A stretch of 26,364 nucleotides of DNA from an uncultured Verrucomicrobiota bacterium (GTDB lineage: Bacteria > Verrucomicrobiota > Kiritimatiellia > RFP12 > UBA1067), in the NCBI GenBank assembly GCA_946615875.1, contig CAMOIK010000005.1, positions 1 through 26,364 of the forward strand, given 5' to 3'. The notes under the pieces are model-generated. The model was given only the letters and a program-made list of their open reading frames with translations. It was not told the DNA's origin and searched no databases. The position numbers were made by a program, and so were the translations under genes. The first letter of the stretch is position 1. Every line of letters starts with the position of its first letter. Positions 15,579 through 23,700 of the stretch are shown here, piece by piece.

Positions 15579-16546
15579 CTCCATCTTCCTCCCTGTTCCT
15601 CTTCTCGCGCCCTTTCGAGCGCGACGTTCAAAAGCGTGTCTGCCGCCTCGAGCTGGTCGTGCAGTTCCTCCCTGGACTTCTTGTAGCGCACAAGGTCGAG
15701 CAGGAACTCCGAATACGCCGCTGCGGCGGCGGCGAGTTCCTCGCTCCTGCCGCCGCCGTAGGCGGCGACGAGCGGCGCCTTGTCGTAGGCCATGAGCCTG
15801 ATGCGCGGATCTACCGCCGCGAGGTCGATGGCGTCGGCGAACGAGCAATCGCGGTATCGGCCTGCGATAGGCGTGTCGAAGTAGGCCGGATAGATGCGCA
15901 GGCGGCTGGCGAAGCGCAGCACGTCCACTCGCCTGGCGACGCCCGGCAGTATGACGGAACGCGCCAGCTTGAGATAGTTTTCGTCGATCTTGTCGGCGGC
16001 GTCGCCGCCCTCGGCGATCCTGAAGACGTGGTGCGGCCCGCCGCCAGAAAGCCACTCGCCAAGCCGTTCGTATTCGTCGGCCACCTTCAGGCCGAGGTCG
16101 CTGGCCACGATGGCCGCGCGCGCCTCCTCGTCGTCCAGCTCCACGCCCTTCGCGCTGCGGTAGAACGCCTTGGCCACCTCCAGGCGGAAGCGCTCGACAT
16201 CCGTGAAGCCCGGCGCGGGCAGGTAGATGCGCGTGAAGGCCGCGCCGTCGCCGCGCCGCTGCCGCCTCACCACCACGTCGGCGCGGTTCGTCCGCTCTTC
16301 GCCGACGTAAACGACGATGCCTGGCTCTGCGAAGCGCGGGGACTTCATGCCCTCCTTCGCCTCGAGCTTGCGGCAGACGTCGGCGGCGAAGTCGGCCACG
16401 GGCATCTGGAACTCGCGCCGAATATCCTGCGGGCAGTCCGCGAAGACCTGGACGAGTCCGTTGACCTTTGTCAGCACGGGAGCCTTGAAGCGCTCCACTA
16501 TCTCGGCGCGGGTGAGCGCAAGCATCAGTATTGCGGAAAGCAGCAT
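15575..16546 (-). CDS. Exported protein of unknown function
   Basis: 323 residues; I do not recognise the family. The N-terminus MLLSAILMLALTRAE looks like a short signal peptide, suggesting a periplasmic protein; no other membrane segment is seen. Features: GIVVYVGEERTNRADVVVRR followed by a segment on FTRIYLPAPGFTDVERFRLEVAKAFYRSAKG (an alpha/beta pattern), a middle stretch rich in charged residues, and a helical, probably coiled-coil C-terminus (about 268-318) rich in Ala, Glu and Arg. No HExxH, Ser-Lys or other catalytic motif stands out. GGAGGA (16561-16556) 9 nt before the ATG supports the start. It lies 28 bp after the U32 gene and overlaps argH as ATGA, so it is part of the minus operon. 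That it is a real gene is well supported; its role is not. Confidence 0.8.
   Translation of the reverse strand: MLLSAILMLALTRAEIVERFKAPVLTKVNGLVQVFADCPQDIRREFQMPVADFAADVCRKLEAKEGMKSPRFAEPGIVVYVGEERTNRADVVVRRQRRGDGAAFTRIYLPAPGFTDVERFRLEVAKAFYRSAKGVELDDEEARAAIVASDLGLKVADEYERLGEWLSGGGPHHVFRIAEGGDAADKIDENYLKLARSVILPGVARRVDVLRFASRLRIYPAYFDTPIAGRYRDCSFADAIDLAAVDPRIRLMAYDKAPLVAAYGGGRSEELAAAAAAYSEFLLDLVRYKKSREELHDQLEAADTLLNVALERAREEEQGGRWR
15588..15592 (-). promoter_or_regulatory. Shine-Dalgarno deciding the argH start
   Basis: GGAGG on the minus strand, 9 nt before the ATG at 15578 and only 3 nt before the ATG at 15584. This favours the shorter protein, which also gives an ATGA overlap with the upstream gene. 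Confidence 0.65.
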
Positions 16547-16574
16547 TGCTGGGTGTCCTCCGTTCGCTTCCCGG

Positions 16575-17840
16575 TCAGCGCCTCTTCGCGCCCTCGGCGC
16601 GCTGCTCGATGTAAAAGACCTTGTCGCCGACCCTGCAGCGCGGACAGGCGAACGTCACCCACGTGCCGCGCTCGCCCACGGCGGGCCGCTCGTCGTCGCG
16701 CCGCAATTCGCCCAGCGTCATCTCGACCACTCCCGTGGTGGGACCGTGGATCTGCAGCCTGTCGCCCGGGCGGACGGCGTGATCCTGCACCTTGACCTGC
16801 GCTACGCCGGCCTTGGAGAAATAGTCCATCACCACGCCGACGTGCCGCTTGACCTCGGTGGCGAGCGAATCTTCCGAGTCTGTCATCTGCGCCACGCCCG
16901 GCCTCCCGTAGAAGAGACCCGCGGAAAATTCCCTGTGGAAGACGCGCTTGACCTCACGAAGCAGTTCCTCGACGAGCGCGGGCGTGTATTCGCCGGCGGC
17001 CACGGCGTCCACAGCCCGGCGATACGCGGCGGTGCAGACCTTGACGTATTCGGCATTGCGCGCGCGCCCCTCGATCTTGAAGCTGGCGATCCCCGCCGCC
17101 ATCAGCCGGTCTATGAACCCAAGCGAGCAAAGATCCTTGGCCGACAGGACGGTGCGCCCTTCCACAACGAACGCGGTATCAGACTCGTGGACGGGGCGCC
17201 CGGCGGCGTCCTCGTAGAGATCGACGGCCTTGACCAGGAAGCGGCGGCGGCACGGCTGGTGGCATTCGCCTCGGCAGGCGGATGCGCCGAACGCCTCGTG
17301 GCTCATGAGGCAGCGGCCCGAGACGGCGACGCATTGCGCACCGTGGACGAAGCACTCTATCTCCGCGCCGGTCTTGCGGACGATCTCCGCGACCTCGTCC
17401 AGGGTGCACTCGCGGGCGAGGACTATGCGATCCGCGCCCTGGCGCGTCAGAAACCCGACCGCCGCCGAATTGCTCGCCGACATCTGCGTGGAGATGTGAA
17501 AGCGCGCACCGTGCCGCTTGCAAAGTTCGACCACTCCCCAGTCCGAGACGATGAACGCGTCCACGAACGGCTTGGCGGCCACGATCATCCGCTCGACGGC
17601 CTCCGCCTCGCTCTCAAACATTATGGCGTTGAGCGTGAGGTATCGCCTGACCGCCCGCCCGCCCGGCGCCGCGCACATTTCCGCGATGCGCGGCAGGTCG
17701 GACGGCGAGAAGTTCACGCCGCTGCGGGCGCGCATGTTGAACGAGCCAAGCCCGAAATAGACCGCGTCGGCGCCGGCTTGCACAGCGGCGGCGAGCGACG
17801 TGAAATCCCCTGCTGGCGAAAGTATCTCGGGTTTCTTCAT
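16575..17840 (-). CDS. Peptidase U32-family Fe-S protein (TrhP/RlhA/UbiU-like)
   Basis: 421 residues. Begins MKKPEILSPAGD, the normal U32 start. The four Cys that bind [4Fe-4S] in characterised members are present: Cys170 and Cys177 (HGAQC, SGRC), Cys193 (RGEC) and Cys238 (SAKDLC); ISTQMSASNS and SFKIEGRARNAEYV are also typical. Despite the family name, studied members hydroxylate tRNA (TrhP), rRNA (RlhA) or ubiquinone precursors (UbiU/V) using prephenate or unknown oxidants. Length and the C-terminal beta domain resemble TrhP (YegQ) more than UbiU, so tRNA uridine-34 hydroxylation is the best guess. The ATG at 17840 overlaps the ABC stop as ATGA. Its protease activity is doubtful. Confidence 0.88.
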   Translation of the reverse strand: MKKPEILSPAGDFTSLAAAVQAGADAVYFGLGSFNMRARSGVNFSPSDLPRIAEMCAAPGGRAVRRYLTLNAIMFESEAEAVERMIVAAKPFVDAFIVSDWGVVELCKRHGARFHISTQMSASNSAAVGFLTRQGADRIVLARECTLDEVAEIVRKTGAEIECFVHGAQCVAVSGRCLMSHEAFGASACRGECHQPCRRRFLVKAVDLYEDAAGRPVHESDTAFVVEGRTVLSAKDLCSLGFIDRLMAAGIASFKIEGRARNAEYVKVCTAAYRRAVDAVAAGEYTPALVEELLREVKRVFHREFSAGLFYGRPGVAQMTDSEDSLATEVKRHVGVVMDYFSKAGVAQVKVQDHAVRPGDRLQIHGPTTGVVEMTLGELRRDDERPAVGERGTWVTFACPRCRVGDKVFYIEQRAEGAKRR

Positions 17841-18982
17841 ATCGACATCACCCTGTCGAACATGGCGGGCGCCTCGTCTTCGCGGTGGCACACCAGTATC
17901 GCGGCGACGCGGGGATGCGTCTCCAGATAGCCGACGACGGCCGCCTGCGCCGCGCGCACCTCCTCCGCGTCCATGTTCATGAACGGCTCGTCCAGCAGGA
18001 GCAGCCTGGGACGGCGGCGCAGCGCGTCGCGAAGCAGCGCCATCGCGCCCGCGCCGGAATACGCCTGCATCTCCGGGCTGACCATTCCGATGCGCGCGCG
18101 GACTCCGGCGAGGGCCACGCCGACCTTGCGCGGCACCCCGAACACCTTTATGTCTGCGGCGTATGCCATGGGGCTGTCGCCCGTGACGAGCGCCAGCAGC
18201 GTGGTCTTGCCCTTGCCGTTGTCGCCGCGCAGCACCCAATGCTCCCCTTCGTTCACGCGCCAGCTGAAATCCTCGAAGAGCACGCGCCTGCCGTAGGAAA
18301 GATCGAGATGCGCTATCTCAACGACCGGACGCCCCCCGACAGACGCCGCCGCGCAAACGCGAGGATGGCGCCGCCGCGCCTTCGCGCCGCGCACCGCCGC
18401 GCCGGGCGCCTCGTCGCCGTGCCGACAGGTCATCACGATGGCGACGCCCTGCGCGGCGAGGGAAAGAAGCACGGCCTTGAGGCGTTCCCTCTGCGAGACG
18501 TCAAGCCCCGCCGCCGGATCGTCGAGGACGAGGACCTGCGGATTCTTGAGGAGGGCGCGGGCGAGCAGCACGCGGCGCGTCTCGCCGTTGGAAAGCGCGA
18601 TCACCGCCCTGGACATCAGCGGCGCGAGCGCCAGCAACTCCGCGACGCGGCGCAGGAGCACGGCGAACGCCTTGCGCGTCACCGGGCGCCTCGCTCCTAT
18701 CTCGTAGGGATTGACTTCCCAGACTTCGCCGTAGGAAAGGAAATCGCGCACCGTCGACTCGCCGGTCTCGTGCCACCTCGCCTGGAGCCAGCCGCCCTTC
18801 CGCGCCGCCGCGGCCTGCTGGCCGAAGCACAGCACGGCCGTCCTCGGCGGAGCATCCTGCCCCGCCAGCCGCACGGCGCGCCCGCCCACCGTCACGCCAT
18901 CCATGCCGTCGCGCACGATGTTCGCCGCGCCCGCCGGGAGCGCGACGACCCTCCCCTTCTCCGCTATTAGTTCGCCAGCCAT
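17837..18982 (-). CDS. Double ABC ATPase (ModF/PhrA-like) with degenerate half-sites
   Basis: 381 residues against about 490 for E. coli ModF. NBD1 keeps signature LSNGE (130-134), Walker B VLVLDDP (150-156) and His188, but has no Walker A: the corresponding N-terminus reads VVALPAGAANIVRDGMDG. NBD2 keeps Walker A GDNGKGKTT (253-261), VSPEMQ (301-306), Walker B LLLLDEP (327-333) and His366, but only about 20 residues separate VSPEMQ from Walker B, so the helical subdomain and signature are missing. The NBD2 entry (FSWRVNEGEHW, LVTGDSP) is clearly ModF-like. Soluble, with no membrane segment. ModF-type proteins have no settled function. The start could also be GTG at 18997, which overlaps the upstream stop as GTGA. 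It couples to the U32 gene by ATGA. Confidence 0.85.
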   Translation of the reverse strand: MAGELIAEKGRVVALPAGAANIVRDGMDGVTVGGRAVRLAGQDAPPRTAVLCFGQQAAAARKGGWLQARWHETGESTVRDFLSYGEVWEVNPYEIGARRPVTRKAFAVLLRRVAELLALAPLMSRAVIALSNGETRRVLLARALLKNPQVLVLDDPAAGLDVSQRERLKAVLLSLAAQGVAIVMTCRHGDEAPGAAVRGAKARRRHPRVCAAASVGGRPVVEIAHLDLSYGRRVLFEDFSWRVNEGEHWVLRGDNGKGKTTLLALVTGDSPMAYAADIKVFGVPRKVGVALAGVRARIGMVSPEMQAYSGAGAMALLRDALRRRPRLLLLDEPFMNMDAEEVRAAQAAVVGYLETHPRVAAILVCHREDEAPAMFDRVMSI

Positions 18983-18993
18983 CTTCGCAGCGG

Positions 18994-20373
18994 TCACTTC
19001 GTGATGTAGATTTTCGCCATGTCGGTGCGATAGCACGATTTCTCGGATACGTCGATCTCCTCGAAAAGCTTCTCGCCCGGGCGTATGCCCGTGAAGACGA
19101 TCGGTATATCGACGTAGGGACGGTATCCTGCGTTCGCTATCATCCCCTCTGCGAGGTCGAGGATTCTTACGCTCTCGCCCATGTCGAGCGTATATATGGC
19201 GTGTTCGCTGCGGCTGGCCGCCTGGAGCACGAGCGACACGGCCTCCTGCACGGTCATGAAGTAGCGGCGCATCTCCGGGTGCGTCACCGTCACGGGGCCC
19301 ATGTGCGCTATTTGCTCTCGCCACAGCGGCACCACGCTGCCGGAGGAACCGTACACGTTGCCGAAACGCACCGCGCAGAAGGACGTGGCGCCGGGCGCGC
19401 CAGACGCGGCGGCGCGCGCTTCCATGACCGCCTCCTCCGCCGCGCGTTTCGTCTTGCCCATCACCGAGACGGGGTTCACCGCCTTGTCGGTGGAAATCAG
19501 CACGAAGCGCTTGACGCCGTGGCGCGAGGCGAGCGCGACGAGGGTGCGCGTGGTCTCGACGTTGTTGCGCCACCCTTCCTCGGGATTCATCTCGACCATC
19601 GGCACGTGCTTGTAGGCGGCGGCATGCAGCACCACGTCGGGGCGGTGCTCCGCGAACACCTGCTCCATGCGCGACGCGTCGCCTGCGTCGCGCATCAGCG
19701 GCACGATTTCGCCGCTCGGATTGCGGCCTCGCATCTCGCGATCGATTTCATACAGGGCGTTCTCGCATCTTTCCACCAGCAGCACCTTGGCCGCCCCAGC
19801 CGCCGCCACCTGGCGGACGATTTCAGAGCCGATCGTCCCTCCGGCGCCAGTCACCATCACGCACTTTCCGACGAGAAAACGCGCGGCGGCCGTGTTGTCG
19901 AAGCGCCGCTCCTCCCGCTCGATCAACGCCGCTTCGCTGCGCCGCGAATCCCAATAGACGCGCCACAGCACGCGAAGGGCCACGATCGCGCTCGTGGCGA
20001 AGAAGAAAGTCATCACCGAAATCGAATAGGGCGGACGCAGACGCGCCGCATCCATGGACGGCATGGCCACGCGCAAGATCAGCAAAACCGCCGTGGCCAG
20101 CGCCGTGGCGAGGATGTAGCGCGGCACATCGGCCACTTTGACGCGGCGCCATGAGAAACGGTAGCAACCGCAGGCGAGCAGCGCCAGCACGTATGCGAGG
20201 CACGTGACCACGCAGCCACAGGCCGCCGCGCACCACCCGAACTGCGGCTCGTTGAACGTGAGGCGCAGCGAATACGCCGCGAAGTATGCCACGGTGACGG
20301 CCAGCGCGTCGAACGCCATGCCGCCCAGCCGCGTCAGCAGGAAACACATCCACGCTTTCCCTTTTCTCTCCAT
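18994..20373 (-). CDS. Membrane nucleotide-sugar 4,6-dehydratase (CapD/PglF/WbpM-like)
   Basis: 459 residues. Four predicted membrane helices (about 19-38, 50-70, 86-104, 118-138) followed directly by the Polysacc_synt_2 SDR domain: TGAGGTIG (175-182), AAAYKHVPMVE, TDK (295-297) with the atypical MGKTK (Met305, Lys309) replacing the usual YxxxK, and FTGIRPGEKLFEE. Family members dehydrate UDP-GlcNAc and so supply sugars for capsule, O-antigen or protein glycans. PglF and WbpM (about 590-665) have an extra Rossmann-like domain between membrane part and SDR; here it is missing. The chosen ATG at 20373 lies 6 bp after the -10; an in-frame upstream start at 20424 would place the promoter inside the gene. 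First gene of the minus operon. Confidence 0.93.
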   Translation of the reverse strand: MERKGKAWMCFLLTRLGGMAFDALAVTVAYFAAYSLRLTFNEPQFGWCAAACGCVVTCLAYVLALLACGCYRFSWRRVKVADVPRYILATALATAVLLILRVAMPSMDAARLRPPYSISVMTFFFATSAIVALRVLWRVYWDSRRSEAALIEREERRFDNTAAARFLVGKCVMVTGAGGTIGSEIVRQVAAAGAAKVLLVERCENALYEIDREMRGRNPSGEIVPLMRDAGDASRMEQVFAEHRPDVVLHAAAYKHVPMVEMNPEEGWRNNVETTRTLVALASRHGVKRFVLISTDKAVNPVSVMGKTKRAAEEAVMEARAAASGAPGATSFCAVRFGNVYGSSGSVVPLWREQIAHMGPVTVTHPEMRRYFMTVQEAVSLVLQAASRSEHAIYTLDMGESVRILDLAEGMIANAGYRPYVDIPIVFTGIRPGEKLFEEIDVSEKSCYRTDMAKIYITK

Positions 20374-20379
20374 GGCGAT

Positions 20380-20394
20380 ATTATAGCATATTTT
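20380..20394 (-). promoter_or_regulatory. Extended -10 promoter of the capD-argH-ABC operon
   Basis: On the minus strand AAAATATGCTATAAT at 20394-20380, identical to the citrate synthase promoter element. TATAAT ends 6 bp before the ATG at 20373, which predicts a leaderless mRNA. The best -35 is GCGACA (20410-20405), 4/6, at a long 19-bp spacing. Confidence 0.72.
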
Positions 20395-20562
20395 GGCGCG
20401 GAAGTGTCGCTGTTCCGGCGACAAATCCCCTTTCGCGCAAGCGCCGGGCGGGCATTGCCGCCTATCAAAAACGATTTATGCCGCTTTGGGCGGTTTTCGC
20501 CCCCTCGAACGCCCATTTATCCTCTCCTTGCCCGTCGTTTCTCCTTCCTAGGCATCGGATAG

Positions 20563-20650
20563 GCCGTTCCAACGAACAAGCAAATTCGTTCCAACGAGTT
20601 TGGGGTGTCGTTGGAACGAGTTCTGCAAGTCGTTCCAACGAACAGGAAAC
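20563..20650. repeat. Tandem array of four 22-bp dyad-symmetric repeats (array 2)
   Basis: Units begin at 20563, 20585, 20607 and 20629, again exactly 22 bp apart. The core is TCGTT-CC-AACGA (TTCGTTCCAACGA in the second unit), an inverted repeat with a 2-bp centre. The third unit has the centre GG, so it is the same site flipped (TCGTTGGAACGA). Links of about 8-10 bp differ between units. The sequence is unrelated to array 1 (CCGACA-AC-TGTCGG), but period, arm length and 2-bp centre agree. Function unknown. Confidence 0.88.
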
Positions 20651-20757
20651 GTCTATGCGTCGAATCTGCGCAGACAGAAGCCTCGCATGCCAAGCGCACC
20701 AAGCCAGACTGGCAATGCGTGGCTTCGACGAGAACGTGCTTGATGCAACAGCGCCGT

Positions 20758-23700
20758 TTACGGCAGCTCCACGACGACCTTGAAGAACCTGAACTGCGAC
20801 TTGTTCTGCTCGGTGACCTCCACCCAGTCGTCGCCGCCCAAGCTCGACAAGCCCTTGACTACAGCCCGCGCTTCCGGCACGTTCCAGTCCTCTCTCCTCG
20901 GCTCGAACTCCAGCCCGGCAAGATCCGGCGTGCCGTCCGCATTCATCGGGAACGAAACAATCTTGAATCCGTCCGTGGCATCTTCCGGGTCAAGCCCCAG
21001 CACGTAGCACCCGGCAACCGTCATCTGCCCGTTCCGCGCCTTGGACCGCAACGCCGCCGCGATGTCGCCGCCAGCCGCCTCGACAAGGGCGGAGTGGGCG
21101 TCGGCGATCCAAGCTCTCGGAACCGTCACCATCTTGCCATCGCCGACGTCAACCGCCACGCCCGTCGGCTCATCCGGCTCGTCCGGCGTCCATGCGACAT
21201 TTCCAACCCATGCACAATCTTCATAATAGGCATCGGCCGTATCCTTGCTATAGGTCCAGCACAGCGTGTGCAGACCTTCGCCTGTCACCTTGACCGACAC
21301 GCCTCTCCATCCAGTATCTCCTCCGATCCGCTCCAGGCGCTCCAGACCGTCCACGCGGAAAGACGCATAGTCGATCGGCGTATTCTTGTACATCTCGCTG
21401 GAAGCCTTCCAGTCGAACGATATCGTCCCCGGACCGGAAACCTCCATGAACATCTGGCTGCACGCGTCGTCGCCTATGACACCGCTGCGCCATACGCCCT
21501 CGCTTTCATAAGTCCATTCGGCATCCCCGCCGAACGTGAACGGCGACGCCATCCAATGCGCATACAGCACAAGGTTGTCGCCGGACGGGACACAAGCCGC
21601 ATCAACGGCCTCGCCGCTGTCGTCGGCGCTCGTCCACCAGCCGGCAAAAAGCATATCCCCTTCTCCTTCGAACGCCGGCTCCGGCAGCGCGCCGAGAGCC
21701 GCGCCCTCACGCTTGAACAGCTCATGCGTTTCCCGCCCGTCAGCGAACACGCCACCGTTCGCGTCAAGCGTGACGCCAAATCCGGGGACGTCATAGAACT
21801 CTATCCGTCCGTAAGGCGAAGCAATCTTGCCCATCAGCGTTTTGGGGGCCGCGATTAGATTGAGGTTGTAGCATTCGTTGAAAGCGGTACCGGACACTTC
21901 TTCGACATTCTCCGGCAGGTGGATTCTGCGGAGGGACGAGCAACCATAAAACGCTTCATTGCCAATCGACACAAGCGAACTCGGCAGCGTAATGGACGCC
22001 ATGCCGCAATATGCAAACGCCCCGTATTCAATGCGCACGACTCCTTCCGGCACGACGACACTCCTGATGCCGCCGACTTCAAAGCCACCCCAAGAGGAAA
22101 TCGCCTCGCTGCCAATCCCTGTCACGACCTCGCCGCCAAGATGCTCCCCGATGTCCAAGACTTCTGGCGCAGCGCCGTGGAAGCCGACGATTGCGCCGTT
22201 TTCAATAACAAACGCGAACGGACGGCTGCGCTCAAACGGCGTGTAGGCAAAGGCATTTATGGCAACGTACATGTCCGTATCGTTCAAACCGGAAACGGTT
22301 GCAAGGTTGTCGCAGTAGGCGAACGCCCGATAGGCAATGTATTCCACGGAATCGGGGATCTCCACGGCTTCAACACCGTCGCAATCATAAAAAGCATCTG
22401 AACCGATCTGCGTCACCTTCTTGCCGTCGATTTCCGATGGCACGACGAAACGACCGTAAGGCTTGGGGGAGACACAAGGATCGACACGCCAATTACCGTA
22501 CTCATCATAATGCTCGTTGCGACAAAGCGTTACCGTCCCGTCGCCGTTATCATAATAATTGTACTCGTATATCGTCTCCGTCCAATGGGCGTAGAGGATC
22601 ATTCCGTCCACCGCCGCCGTATCGTCGGACACCGCCTCACCGCTGTCGTTGGCGGACGTCCACCAACCCGTGAAGGTATAATCTTGACGACGCGGGACAG
22701 GCAGACCGGACAGCGTCTGGAACACCTCGACCGTCTCCTCCGCGTCCGTGCCGTCATTCATCTTCAGCGTGACGGACGTGAACTGCGGCGCATCGCCGTC
22801 GTAGTAGAACACGCACACCTTGTCGCTTCCGTCGAATACGCTCGCGTCATGCACAGCGGATTCAAGCCGCGCCGGAACATACGCCGCCTCTAGCGCATAG
22901 CAATAGGCAAAAGCATATGAACCAATGCTTTCGACGGTCGCGGGGACAATGATTTCACGCAACGCGTTGCAGTCGTAAAATGCATTGTTGCCGATATTTT
23001 GCACCGTACTGGGCAACGCGACGCTTTCAAGGTTTTGGCAATAGTAGAATGCATAATCACCGATGCTCGTGACGCCATCTGGAATGACAACGCTCTTGAG
23101 CGGCGTCATGTCGTGGTTATAGCCGTAGAACGCAGAGTTTCCAATCGCCGTGACGACGACGCCCAGTTTCTCCGCCTCGGCGCCGATGTCGATCGTCTCA
23201 GGGCATCCGCCGGTAAAGCCGGTCACGGTGCCGATCGCGTCCACGATCATCGAGAACGGCTGCGCCGCCTCGTAAGGCGTGTTACGGAAAGCAGACGGCT
23301 CGACGGTAGCGTTCGGATTGCCGATCGTCACGCCGTCCGGGCGAAGCCCGGAATAGGCAAAAGCATCACTTCCGATATACGTGACGCTTGACGGGATGTC
23401 CACCGCCGTCAAATCGAAACAAGAGGCGAACGCATCATACTCTATCCGCTCTACGCCATCTGGAATCACGACGGATATAATCGGCGAATAGGCAAAGGCA
23501 TAATTGCCGATTGTGCGCGTGCCTTCGGCAACGGCTGCATCCCCGCCCCTGCCTCCGGGCCAGGCGACAAGAGTCGTGCCGTCCTTCGTATAAAGAACGC
23601 CGTCAACTGACTTGTAGTATTCGTTGCTCTCGTCCACGAGGATTTCCATGAGGTTATGACAACCATAAAAAACATAACCGCTGGCAATGGAGCTTACGGA

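Larger units (their letters stand above)
20374..20757. other. 384-bp intergenic region, no supported gene
   Basis: Lies between the BspA-like gene stop and the dehydratase start, both leftward. It holds the promoter at 20380-20394, the 22-bp dyad array at 20563-20650 and small GC hairpins around 20447-20497. I find no strong intrinsic terminator after the BspA-like gene, so the array may be transcribed as its 3' UTR. Short open frames here show no family resemblance. Confidence 0.65.

Noticed and set aside
18983..19573. N-terminal extension of the ModF-like ATPase that might supply the missing Walker A
   Set aside because: The upstream in-frame sequence lies within the dehydratase gene in another frame and contains no P-loop; at most the start moves to GTG 18997.
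20374..20424. Longer dehydratase starting at 20424
   Set aside because: It would bury the perfect extended -10 promoter inside the coding region and adds residues not typical of the family.
20481..20497. Rho-independent terminator CCGC-TTTGG-GCGG-TTTT on the plus strand
   Set aside because: The stem is only 4 bp and no plus-strand gene precedes it; read on the minus strand, the T-run is about 10 bases away from the stem.
22671..22685. TATAAT-containing promoter at about 22678
   Set aside because: It lies in the sense-opposite strand of BspA coding sequence (a YTF-coding stretch) with no gene following it.
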